Positions 1 to 6,539 of a stretch of 14,253 nucleotides of DNA are shown here, piece after piece; positions within the stretch are counted from its first letter, which is position 1; the number at the start of each line of letters is the position of its first letter. Under the pieces are notes generated by a model. That model ran no database searches. It was not told the origin of the DNA and saw only the letters and a program-made list of their open reading frames with translations. The DNA lies in assembly GCA_902488965.1 (NCBI GenBank), contig CABTYA010000023.1:1-14253 (forward strand). The letters run 5' to 3'. A program made the position numbers and the translations under genes. This stretch comes from an uncultured Veillonellaceae bacterium (lineage in GTDB: Bacteria > Bacillota > Negativicutes > Veillonellales > Negativicoccaceae).

Positions 1-27
1 CCCCGCCACCGCGCAGGGACGTCTCCG
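1..27. repeat. 27-base inverted copy of 462-488 at the contig start
   Basis: Bases 1-27 are the exact reverse complement of 462-488; identity stops at base 28 (position 461 is T where G would be needed). Both lie in metH, the first at the very edge. This is the signature of a fold-back chimera or an assembly-graph tip rather than real sequence. Confidence 0.8.
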
Positions 28-1828
28 CCTCGAGCCCATCCACAATCGCCGCCAATATCGTCGGGGCGTGCGCCGTCTCCGTAGCGGCGGCCGTCTGTGC
101 CTGCGCGCGGGCAATCCACTCGCGAGCGCCGACGTCGATGCCGGTCAGCACCCGAAACGCCGCCAGTGTGTCGGTCATCCCCGAATCGCCCGGATTGGCA
201 ATCGGCGCATCGAGCCCGTGAGCCAGTGCCATCTGCAAGAAGGTCCGATTGATGATCGGCCGCTGCGGCATGCCGAACGAAACATTGCTCACGCCGAGTG
301 CGGTCGCGACGCCGAGTTCGCGTTTGACCAATGCGACCGCTTCGGCGGTAATGCGGGCGTTGTCCGCTCCCGTCCCGAGCGTCAGCGTCAGGCAGTCGAT
401 GAGGACATTCTCCCGCGGAATGCCCGCCGCCACCGCTCGCTCGACAATCCGTTCCGCCAGTCGGAGACGTCCCTGCGCGGTGGCGGGGATTCCGTCTTCA
501 TCGAGGGTCAGTCCCAAAACGCAAGCCCCGTACCGCCGGGCAATCGGCAGCACCTGCGCCAAACTGTCCGCTCCCGCGTTGACGGAGTTGAGCAGCGGTT
601 TGCCCGCATAGGCGCGCGCCGCCGCCGCCAACGCTTCGGGCGAAGCCGAATCCAGTACGAGCGGTGTGCCCGTCACCGCCTGCACCGCCTGTACCGCCTG
701 CGGCAAGAGCCGCGGCTCGTCCACCCCCGACGTACCGATATTGACATCGAGCAGTGCCGCCCCCTGCCGCCGCTGCAAAACGGCCTCTTCGACGACACGG
801 TCCAAGCGGCCGTGCCGCAATCCTTCCTGCAAGGCCTTCTTGCCCGTCGGATTGATTCGTTCACCGATCAGCAGCGGTCCCTCTCCGAGCACGACCGTTT
901 CCGCATAGGAGGCCACGCGCGTTACCGGCCGCACCTCCGGCCGCTCCGCCCGCACCTCGCGGCGCAACGCATCGAGCCGTGCAATCAGGGCGGGGTCCGT
1001 CCCGCAACAGCCGCCGATGATTTCCACCCCGCGCGAGAGGAAATAACGCATCTCGGCGACATGCGCATCGACATCGAGATGACTGTGCCCGTCCGCATCG
1101 GGAATGCCGCCATTCGGCTGCACGATGAGCGGCAATGCGGTCGATTCCAGCAGGATATCGACCAACGGACGCGTTTCCGCCGCGCCGAACGAGCAATTGA
1201 TGCCGACGGCCGTCACCCCCAGCCCTTCGAGCGTCGTCGCCATGGACCGCACATCCGTCCCCGTGAATGTCCGCCCTGTGTGTTCAAAACTCATCGACGC
1301 CAAAATCGGCAGATCGCAGGACTCGCGTGCCGCCAAAACGGCGCATTTGAGTTCGCGCAGATCCGTCTGCGTCTCGATGATGATGAGGTCCGCTCCTTCG
1401 GCCGCGCCGACTTCGATTTGTTCGCGGTAAATCCCGACGGCCTGTTCCGTCGAGATGTCGCCCGCCGGCGCCAGCAACGCCCCGATCGGTCCGACATCGA
1501 GGGCGAGATAAATCGGCCGTTCGCCGTACTCGCGAATGTAGCGCTCGCGTGCCCGCCGCGCACAGCCGAGCGCCGCCGTAATCAAGGCCGCGGGCGTGGT
1601 TCCCGTCTCCGCACATTTGTAGGCGTTCGCCCCGAAGGTGTCCGTCGTCAGCACGTCCGCACCGCTCACGAGATAATCATAGTGGATCTCCTCGATGAGC
1701 TCCGGCACATGCAGTACGCACAAATCCGGCGCAATTGTCAAATCCGGGCGCCGCCGTTGGACTTCCGTCCCCATCGCACCGTCAATCAATACGGTATGCG
1801 ACCGCCGCCATGCAGCAAAATCAATCAT
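1..1828 (-). CDS. metH: Cobamide-dependent methionine synthase MetH, 3'-truncated by the window edge
   Basis: Transfers a methyl group from 5-methyl-tetrahydrofolate to homocysteine through a cobamide cofactor in the cytoplasm. I translated it by hand as an open frame of about 608 residues with no stop before the edge. Residues 1-290 form the homocysteine-binding barrel: IDGAMGTE near 15-22, and zinc ligands Cys212 (INCSFG), Cys274 and Cys275 (GGCCGTDP). Residues about 315-580 form the pterin-binding barrel: IGERINPTGKKA near 321-332, LDVNIG at 360-365, and NVSFGMPQRP near 515-524. The cobamide-binding domain lies beyond the window. The ATG at 1828 is preceded by AAGGAG and overlaps the upstream stop by 8 bases. 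Family knowledge: forms of this type lack a C-terminal activation domain, which here is the preceding gene. Residues after about 600 come from bases 1-27, which look artefactual. Confidence 0.95.
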   Translation of the reverse strand, partial: MIDFAAWRRSHTVLIDGAMGTEVQRRRPDLTIAPDLCVLHVPELIEEIHYDYLVSGADVLTTDTFGANAYKCAETGTTPAALITAALGCARRARERYIREYGERPIYLALDVGPIGALLAPAGDISTEQAVGIYREQIEVGAAEGADLIIIETQTDLRELKCAVLAARESCDLPILASMSFEHTGRTFTGTDVRSMATTLEGLGVTAVGINCSFGAAETRPLVDILLESTALPLIVQPNGGIPDADGHSHLDVDAHVAEMRYFLSRGVEIIGGCCGTDPALIARLDALRREVRAERPEVRPVTRVASYAETVVLGEGPLLIGERINPTGKKALQEGLRHGRLDRVVEEAVLQRRQGAALLDVNIGTSGVDEPRLLPQAVQAVQAVTGTPLVLDSASPEALAAAARAYAGKPLLNSVNAGADSLAQVLPIARRYGACVLGLTLDEDGIPATAQGRLRLAERIVERAVAAGIPRENVLIDCLTLTLGTGADNARITAEAVALVKRELGVATALGVSNVSFGMPQRPIINRTFLQMALAHGLDAPIANPGDSGMTDTLAAFRVLTGIDVGAREWIARAQAQTAAATETAHAPTILAAIVDGLEAETSLRGGG

Positions 1829-2402
1829 TGCGTACTCCTTTCCCGATTCCCGTCAAAAAGATAATCGACTTTTCCGGCACCATCAGATGCCCTGCCGTCA
1901 CATGCACGCCGATGCGTTTGGGCAAGTTGAGGATTGCCGCCAGCCGCTGATTGAGCGCCAGCGGGACATCTCCGTACCCGGGGCTGAACCGCATCGTCGT
2001 CGCGCCGAATGTATGCTGCAGGTACGCCGCATACGCATCGGCCAGTACCGACGCCGTCGCATCGACGACGACCCCCAGCGCGGGGTCGGCCGTCACCCAC
2101 TCGCGAATCGTCCGATACACTTCCTGTCCGATTGTGCAGCCGCAAATCACGACCTCATCGCAGGGCGCAAACAGCCGCGACAACGAGCGATACGGCAGTT
2201 CGAGATCGCCCCAGCGGCCGCCCGTATCGGTACTTACCCACGGCCGGACGAGATGCGTCTCGCGATAGATGGCCGCCGCATCGACGATCTCGCGCGCCCG
2301 CACAAGCCAGCGCCGATCGTCGGCACTGATACTGCGGCGCTTGTGCCGTAAAAACCGCAGTACATCGTCCTCTTCAAAAAAATCAGCCGGCGTTCGCTCC
2401 AC
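1821..2402 (-). CDS. Stand-alone MetH reactivation-domain protein (AdoMet-binding)
   Basis: A 193-residue protein resembling the C-terminal activation domain of E. coli MetH. That domain binds S-adenosylmethionine and remethylates cob(II)alamin formed by accidental oxidation. Visible marks are the AdoMet-binding signature RFSPGYGDVPL at 138-148, and VTAGHLMVPEKSI near 168-180, which corresponds to the LTES...P region of the family. The start is GTG at 2402, chosen because a perfect AAGGAGG lies at 2409-2415, six bases upstream. It overlaps the end of metF by 20 bases and the start of metH by 8, so the three are tightly coupled. Family knowledge: split MetH plus activation protein is also described in Thermotoga. 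It presumably works with the adjacent MetH and needs a flavodoxin or similar donor, which I do not see here. Confidence 0.9.
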   Translation of the reverse strand: MERTPADFFEEDDVLRFLRHKRRSISADDRRWLVRAREIVDAAAIYRETHLVRPWVSTDTGGRWGDLELPYRSLSRLFAPCDEVVICGCTIGQEVYRTIREWVTADPALGVVVDATASVLADAYAAYLQHTFGATTMRFSPGYGDVPLALNQRLAAILNLPKRIGVHVTAGHLMVPEKSIIFLTGIGKGVRND

Positions 2403-3285
2403 GACGTTCCTCCTTGCAAGTGCGGAGCGTGCGGCCGATTCCCTGCGTGATGTCCCGCGCCACTTCCGGACGATTCATCACGTACAGATGAACGCCGTCC
2501 GCCCCCGACGCGAGCAAATCGATAATCTGCTCGCACGCATACGCGATCCCCGCATCGTACATCGCCTCCGGCGCGTATTCGTAGCGGTCGAGCATCCGCC
2601 GGAACTTCGGCGGCAGGCTCGCCCCCGACAGCGTCGTCATGCGGACGATCTGCGCCTTGTTCAGACAGGGCATAATCCCCGCGGAAATCGGCACGTCAAT
2701 ATCGATGCTGCGCGCCGTTTCCAAAAAGCGAAAAAACGCATCGTTGTCAAAAAAGAGCTGGCTCACCAAAAAATCCGCGCCCGTATTTACCTTGTCGCGC
2801 AAGCGAATCAAGTCCGCCGTCAAACTGCGCGCCTCGGTATGCCCTTCGGGATAGGTCGCCGCCCCGATACAAAAGTCGTGCGTCTTGCGGACATACGCCA
2901 CCAATTCATTCGCATAATGAAATCCGTCCGCCGACGTCGGCGCATCCGCCCGGCGGTCGCCGCGGAGCAGCAGTGTGTTTTCGATACCGGCGGCGTTGAT
3001 CTGCGCCAAAATATCCGCCAATTCCGCCTGCGAGTACCCGACGCAAGTCAAGTGCATCAGCGGCTCGATTCCCAGCTCGCGGCGGATATATTCCGCCAGT
3101 TTGAGCGTCATCATGCCGCGCGCCGCCCCCGCCGCGCCGAACGTGACCGACATAAAATCCGGCTGCCACTGCGCAATCTCATGCAGCGTCGCGACCATAT
3201 TGTCAAAATCCCCCTCCCGCTTCGGCGGGAACACCTCAAATGAATACAACGGCCCTTCCGTGCGATATTTGTCTTTAATTTTCAT
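2383..3285 (-). CDS. metF: 5,10-methylenetetrahydrofolate reductase MetF
   Basis: Reduces 5,10-methylene- to 5-methyl-tetrahydrofolate, the methyl donor for MetH; a cytoplasmic flavoprotein of 300 residues, normal for the family. Motifs: SFEVFPPKREG at 15-25 with the conserved Glu17 of the FE(F/V)FPPK box, MSVTFGAAG at 45-53, HLTCVGYS at 78-85, LLLRGD ending at Asp110, SQLFFDND at 175-182, and GIMPC at 203-207. The ATG at 3285 is preferred to an in-frame GTG at 3303 because AAAGGAG (3294-3300) sits eight bases upstream of the ATG and would lie inside the longer frame. It is the first gene of the methionine operon and begins just after the T-box terminator, so its expression should follow charging of tRNA-Met. 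Confidence 0.96.
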   Translation of the reverse strand: MKIKDKYRTEGPLYSFEVFPPKREGDFDNMVATLHEIAQWQPDFMSVTFGAAGAARGMMTLKLAEYIRRELGIEPLMHLTCVGYSQAELADILAQINAAGIENTLLLRGDRRADAPTSADGFHYANELVAYVRKTHDFCIGAATYPEGHTEARSLTADLIRLRDKVNTGADFLVSQLFFDNDAFFRFLETARSIDIDVPISAGIMPCLNKAQIVRMTTLSGASLPPKFRRMLDRYEYAPEAMYDAGIAYACEQIIDLLASGADGVHLYVMNRPEVARDITQGIGRTLRTCKEERRGANAG

Positions 3286-3307
3286 ACGGACTTCTCCTTT
3301 CACCGAT

Positions 3308-3345
3308 AAAAAAATCCTCGTCCTGATTGCTCAGGGACGAGGATT
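3308..3345 (-). terminator. T-box intrinsic terminator before metF
   Basis: A perfect 11-bp stem (arms 3335-3345 and 3313-3323, AATCCTCGTCC with its complement) and an 11-base loop, followed in the minus-strand transcript by a run of U. The 5' arm is adjacent to the T-box core, as expected for mutually exclusive terminator and antiterminator folds. Read-through occurs when uncharged tRNA stabilises the antiterminator. Confidence 0.93.
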
Positions 3346-3583
3346 CTCGTGGTACCACCCTAGTTCGCCTGCCAAGCAGGCCTCCCTTCATGTACGGCTC
3401 CGGCGAGCGATACACTAGTGCGTTGACGGGCACACCCGACACGACCTTGCCGCTAGGCTCAATCGGCAGCTCCGAGGCCATCTTCCGTCGTGGTTTCGAC
3501 CGCCCGTTTTCACCTAATCGGGCTCTCTGTCGGCCGTCCGCATGACGTACTCTTCTCTTCATCGCTTTTCTCTTATGTAAATT
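3308..3583 (-). promoter_or_regulatory. T-box leader, probable tRNA-Met sensor, upstream of metF
   Basis: Leader RNA that senses uncharged tRNA and controls transcription read-through. Landmarks in transcript order are GAGUA (3548-3552), AGAGAG (3523-3528) and a GGUGAAAA apical segment (3507-3514), all typical of Stem I. The specifier loop is closed by CGUC/GACG, and its 3' strand reads GAAG-AUG-G with the AUG at 3481-3479. The conserved T-box AGGGUGGUACCACGAG follows at 3361-3346 and begins the antiterminator. The terminator (3308-3345) overlaps the 3' part. The AUG triplet and the downstream metF-metH operon agree on methionine. Neighbouring triplets (UGG for Trp, GAU for Asp) cannot be excluded without a fold, but context disfavours them. 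This leader fills most of the 361-base gap between genes. Confidence 0.93.
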
Positions 3584-3589
3584 ATAGGC

Positions 3590-3619
3590 ATCATACCAAA
3601 TCGCACACCCGTTTGTCAA
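3590..3619 (-). promoter_or_regulatory. Promoter of the T-box methionine operon
   Basis: Minus-strand -35 TTGACA (3614-3619), 18-base spacer, -10 TATGAT (3590-3595) with TGG before it (extended -10). A second TATAAT (3581-3586) is too far from the -35 to pair with it and may be chance. Transcription should begin near 3580 and enter T-box Stem I directly. Confidence 0.8.
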
Positions 3620-3623
3620 ACAT

Positions 3624-3651
3624 CGTAAGAAATTATCATCCGTTTCTTACG
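3624..3651. repeat. Perfect 9-bp inverted repeat between the arsAB-like operon and the methionine promoter
   Basis: CGTAAGAAA at 3624-3632 and its exact complement TTTCTTACG at 3643-3651, with a 10-base spacer. It overlaps the stop codon of the 204-residue gene and ends five bases before the -35 of the methionine promoter. It is not followed by a T-run on the minus strand, so a conventional terminator is doubtful; an operator or a weak terminator are the alternatives. Confidence 0.6.
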
Positions 3652-4261
3652 AACGGCCAATCGACTCCCGTGCCCGTGCGGTATCGCCGAATACATACGG
3701 CATCTCCCGCATCCAGACCGTCGGGCGCGGATAGCCCAGTGTCAGCTCGCACATCTTGCCGTCCGCCATGCCGCAGCCGACCCGCTCGGCGACAAGTTCC
3801 GTCCCGGCGGGGGCCGTCACCCATGTCCGTGCCGCAGCGACGAGTGCCGCCTCCGCATCGTCCGCCACCAACGCCGTCACGCCGCTCACGTCCAAAAACG
3901 CCAGTCCCAGTGCGATGCCCGTCACCGTCAGCCATTCGGCCTCCGTGAGCGACAGACCCTGCGCCTGTACTTCGAGTGTCAGCGCCGCCAGCCGCTGCCA
4001 ACCGCCGGCCGTGTCACCGCCGCGCGGCAATGACGCCCGCACCTCGGTGGCGTCGGGACGCACCGGCAGAGCCGCCTGCCAGCCGACTTCGCGGCCGACA
4101 ATCCCCTGCACGCGCCGGTCGGTCACCGTAACGGCAACCTCACCCCGACACCAGCGTGCGCACTCGGCCTGCCAATAGGCGGCGGGTACGCCCAAATCCG
4201 CCAATGCGCCCAGCCACGCCGCCGCCGAAGGAATGACGCCGACCGCCAATAGCCGTTCCAT
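3647..4261 (-). CDS. Unrecognised 204-residue protein, third gene of the arsAB-like operon
   Basis: I do not recognise this family. It is a cytoplasmic-looking protein, rich in Ala, Val, Gly and Trp, with no signal peptide and no convincing membrane segment; the most hydrophobic stretch, near 110-135, includes charged and polar residues. Visible features are two close cysteines in QAECARWCRGE (Cys34, Cys38), Trp-rich spots (WQAALP at 61-66, GGWQRLAAL at 87-95), and a Gly/Cys stretch VGCGMADGKMCEL (161-173). Its ATG at 4261 overlaps the arsB-like stop by one base (TGATG), so it is translationally coupled and should act in the same process. A role in handling a phenolic lower ligand, a cobamide intermediate or the heterodimer itself is guilt by association only. 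Codon use and GC look like its neighbours. Confidence 0.8.
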   Translation of the reverse strand: MERLLAVGVIPSAAAWLGALADLGVPAAYWQAECARWCRGEVAVTVTDRRVQGIVGREVGWQAALPVRPDATEVRASLPRGGDTAGGWQRLAALTLEVQAQGLSLTEAEWLTVTGIALGLAFLDVSGVTALVADDAEAALVAAARTWVTAPAGTELVAERVGCGMADGKMCELTLGYPRPTVWMREMPYVFGDTARARESIGRS

Positions 4262-5307
4262 CAGCGCACCTCTTCTCTCTGCCGTCCCTTGCCGGGACCG
4301 TCTTCGGCCACCGTCACGCCCGCCGTGCCGAATGTCTTCATTTCATTGAGCATATCGAGCGCACCGTCCAGCAAGGACAGCCCCAGCGCCGATCCCAGTC
4401 CCTGCGCCAGTGTGAAATCATAATGCAAGTAACCCTGCATCCCCAGTTGATGCAGCTGCAGTTGTTGCAACGGATGCGTATACGCCGCCGAGGAAAAGAG
4501 ATAGGCCTTGACCCGCGGCGCAATCGAAACGGCTGCCAGTGCCGCCGCCCCCGTTACCGCGTTATCGATCACGACGGCCATCCGTGACGCCGCCGCACCG
4601 AGGATTACCCCGACAAGCATCGCAATCGACGCCGAGCCGTAACGCGCCAGTACCGTTTCCGGTTCGCGTTGCGCCAGCTCCCAGTCCGCACCGTCGGCCG
4701 CGCCTCCCGCGGCTTCGATTTTGGCGACAAGTTCCGGTCCGAGGAACGCCGCCGTCACCGCCAGTGCCGCCAGATCCGCCCGTTCGCCGATGTCGCCCAA
4801 GCCGACCATGCGCACGCCGTCTTCCGCCAGCTGCATCGCCACCTGTACGCCGAACGCCACCGCTTCCGCACACGCCTCTTGCGTCAGTGCCTCGCGGGTC
4901 TTGGGTGAGCGGCTGCCCGACTGCCACTTGTGCACCATCACGCCGTCAATTCCGCTCACGTCGCGTTCCAACCCGACGTCGGCAAGATATACCGCCGCGC
5001 CGATATCGCGGGCGACCGCACTCACCGCGGCGACACCGCCCGCCACCAGCAGCGTTTCTTCATAACTCGACGCGCCGTGGCCGACATTGGCCTCGCTGTC
5101 CACCGCCGCATCGGCGGCCGCAATCACGATGGCTTTTTTTAAGTTTTTCGGTTTGACCGTACCGCAAATCCCCGCCAGTCGCACCGCCATGACTTCCATC
5201 TCCGCCAGCGAGCCGAGCGGCTTGGTCAGATTGTCCACATAGTCGCGACACTGTTCTTCGACAGCCGTGTCCGGCACGGGAATCCGTTCATTCCATGCTG
5301 TAATCAT
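4261..5307 (-). CDS. arsB: ArsB-like CobT paralogue, probable non-catalytic subunit of a phenol-activating phosphoribosyltransferase
   Basis: A 348-residue member of the CobT family (nicotinate mononucleotide:base phosphoribosyltransferase). It keeps the N-terminal CobT motif (NLTKPLGSLAEMEVMAVRLAGI, starting at residue 26), the VGVILGAAAS segment (232-241) and SIAPRVKAYL (261-270). It lacks the catalytic features: where CobT has GE(L/M)G(I/M)xNTT it reads VGLGDIGERADL (168-179), and where CobT has RLGEGSGA it reads TLAQGLGSA (299-307), with Gln302 in place of the catalytic Glu. The start ATG at 5307 is chosen over 5337 because GGGAGG lies upstream and ATGA overlaps the arsA-like stop by four bases. 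Family knowledge: in Sporomusa ovata ArsAB only ArsA is active and ArsB is its partner. The ArsB assignment is by pairing and motif loss. Confidence 0.85.
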   Translation of the reverse strand: MITAWNERIPVPDTAVEEQCRDYVDNLTKPLGSLAEMEVMAVRLAGICGTVKPKNLKKAIVIAAADAAVDSEANVGHGASSYEETLLVAGGVAAVSAVARDIGAAVYLADVGLERDVSGIDGVMVHKWQSGSRSPKTREALTQEACAEAVAFGVQVAMQLAEDGVRMVGLGDIGERADLAALAVTAAFLGPELVAKIEAAGGAADGADWELAQREPETVLARYGSASIAMLVGVILGAAASRMAVVIDNAVTGAAALAAVSIAPRVKAYLFSSAAYTHPLQQLQLHQLGMQGYLHYDFTLAQGLGSALGLSLLDGALDMLNEMKTFGTAGVTVAEDGPGKGRQREEVR

Positions 5308-6371
5308 TGTGCCGCACCTCCCGCCTGTTGCTGCCATTCTTTCGTCGTCAGCGTGCCGCGATAAATCGACAACGCATGCTCCAGCATGCGCATTTGTACC
5401 GATGCGCCCGACGCTTCCCCGAGCCGAAATCCCAAATCCACATACGCTTCAGCGTCAAGCGCCGCCAGCGCCCGCCGATGCGCCTGCTCCGCCGACAGAT
5501 GCGACGCCATCACGTAGTGACGGCTCGCGGGGGCAATCGATTTCGCCAGATGCGCACACGCCGTCGTATTGAATCCGTCGATGATGACCAGCGCGCCGTA
5601 CGCCGCCGCACCCAAAATGACACCGGCAATGACGCCGAATTCAAATCCGCCGACCTTGGTCAGGATATCGAGGCCGTCATTCGGATCGGGCCGATTCACC
5701 TCGAGCGCCTGCGCCACGATACCGATTTTGCGCCGCAGGCGTTCATCGGAAATATTCGTCCCGCGCCCCGTCACCTCTTCGGCCGTCCAACCGCGAAACG
5801 CGCCGATCATCGCCGCCGCCGTCGTCGTATTGGAGATGCCCATCTCGCCGACAGAAAAAAGACGGTAGCCGCGATCGATGCAGTCCTTGACCGTATCGAT
5901 CCCGATGGACAGTGCCTGCAGCGCCTGCTCGCGCGTCATCGCCGGGCCTTGGCTCATATCCGCCGTACCCCAAGCGATTTTCCGATGTACCAGTCCCGGT
6001 ACGGCCGACATGTCCGCCGCAATCCCGGCGTCGATGACCGTCATATCCGCGCCTGCGTAATACGCCAGCGCGTTGGCTCCCGCCCCCTTGCTGATGAGAT
6101 AATTCCGCGTCATATCCACCGTTACCGACATCGGATAAGCGGATAATTTATACTTGGAAATGCCGTGATCGCCCGCCGCCAAAATCATCATTTTCTTGGC
6201 TTCCGGCGGGTTGACATCTCCCAATGCCGCCGCATATTGGACCACGATGTCCTGCAGCTTGCCGGCATCGCCCGTACCGAGGCGCAGCCGTTCCCAACGG
6301 ACCCGTACCTCGGTCGCCACCTCCGGCGACGGAATACGAATCTGCGCACACAATGTTTCCACTTCGCTCAC
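5304..6371 (-). CDS. arsA: ArsA-like CobT: probable catalytic subunit of nicotinate mononucleotide:phenol/p-cresol phosphoribosyltransferase
   Basis: A 355-residue CobT-family enzyme that transfers phosphoribose from nicotinate mononucleotide to a lower-ligand base during cobamide nucleotide-loop assembly. Conserved motifs are ILAAGDHGIS (63-72), SVGEMGISNTTTAAAM (173-188, Glu176), GRGTNISDERLRRKI (202-216), KVGGFEFGVIAGVILGAAAYG (from 239), and FRLGEASGAS (315-324), with Glu319 aligning with the general base Glu317 of Salmonella CobT. The N-terminal KPxGSLG motif is replaced by LGTGDAGKL (31-39). GTG start at 6371 with AGGTGA just upstream. A second CobT follows with a 4-base overlap, which points to the phenol-activating ArsAB heterodimer described in S. 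ovata rather than a homodimeric CobT. If it instead acts alone it would be an ordinary CobT using benzimidazoles. Confidence 0.88.
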   Translation of the reverse strand: MSEVETLCAQIRIPSPEVATEVRVRWERLRLGTGDAGKLQDIVVQYAAALGDVNPPEAKKMMILAAGDHGISKYKLSAYPMSVTVDMTRNYLISKGAGANALAYYAGADMTVIDAGIAADMSAVPGLVHRKIAWGTADMSQGPAMTREQALQALSIGIDTVKDCIDRGYRLFSVGEMGISNTTTAAAMIGAFRGWTAEEVTGRGTNISDERLRRKIGIVAQALEVNRPDPNDGLDILTKVGGFEFGVIAGVILGAAAYGALVIIDGFNTTACAHLAKSIAPASRHYVMASHLSAEQAHRRALAALDAEAYVDLGFRLGEASGASVQMRMLEHALSIYRGTLTTKEWQQQAGGAAQ

Positions 6372-6419
6372 TCGCTCACCTGCTTTCCCCGCCCGTCATG
6401 CGGGCAGTCTGTTGTTTGT

Positions 6420-6425
6420 ATTATA
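6420..6425 (-). promoter_or_regulatory. Extended -10 of the arsAB-like operon
   Basis: Minus-strand TATAAT preceded by TGG (TGnTATAAT). No good -35 is present at 17-18 bases; that place is taken by a GC-rich near-palindrome. The leader to the GTG start is only about 40 bases, too short for a cobalamin riboswitch. Confidence 0.65.
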
Positions 6426-6427
6426 CC

Positions 6428-6444
6428 ACGGCGGCGCCCGCCGT
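6428..6444. repeat. 17-bp near-palindrome between divergent promoters (operator candidate)
   Basis: ACGGCGG-CGC-CCGCCGT: two perfect 7-base half-sites around a 3-base centre. It lies three bases upstream of the arsA-side -10 (inside the -35/-10 spacer) and 21 bases upstream of the -35 of the plus-strand aldehyde dehydrogenase gene. A second 7-bp repeat (6434-6440 with 6448-6454) overlaps it. GC-rich sequence forms such repeats easily, so this is a candidate only. Confidence 0.4.
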
Positions 6445-6465
6445 ACACGGGCGCGCCGCGCCGCC

Positions 6466-6494
6466 TTGAAACAAATCCCCGCGGGCGTTACAAT
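6466..6494 (+). promoter_or_regulatory. Promoter of the aldehyde dehydrogenase gene
   Basis: -35 TTGAAA (6466-6471), 17-base spacer, -10 TACAAT (6489-6494). It lies 46 bases before the start codon and faces away from the arsAB-like operon. Confidence 0.75.
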
Positions 6495-6539
6495 ACAGGT
6501 AACGATACCATACAGTTATACACGACAAGGAGGATGCAT

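Noticed and set aside
68..1864. 598-codon plus-strand open frame opposite metH
   Set aside because: Its product is Arg-, His- and Gln-rich with no domain, no ribosome site was seen, and it lies antisense to a convincing metH. High-GC genes commonly leave the opposite strand open.
2383..3303. Longer metF from a GTG at 3303
   Set aside because: The ribosome-binding site AAAGGAG would then lie inside the gene; the ATG at 3285 has correct spacing and matches the family N-terminus.
4261..5337. Longer arsB-like protein from an ATG at 5337
   Set aside because: It would overlap arsA by 34 bases and add residues that contain the ribosome site; the ATG at 5307 gives a standard ATGA overlap.
6428..6465. 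CRISPR array or mobile element in the GC-rich spacer and elsewhere
   Set aside because: No regularly spaced repeats, transposase, integrase or terminal repeats were found anywhere in the window.
6372..6539. Cobalamin riboswitch upstream of the arsAB-like operon
   Set aside because: The leader after the putative -10 is only about 40 bases, and I see no B12-box-like conserved element.
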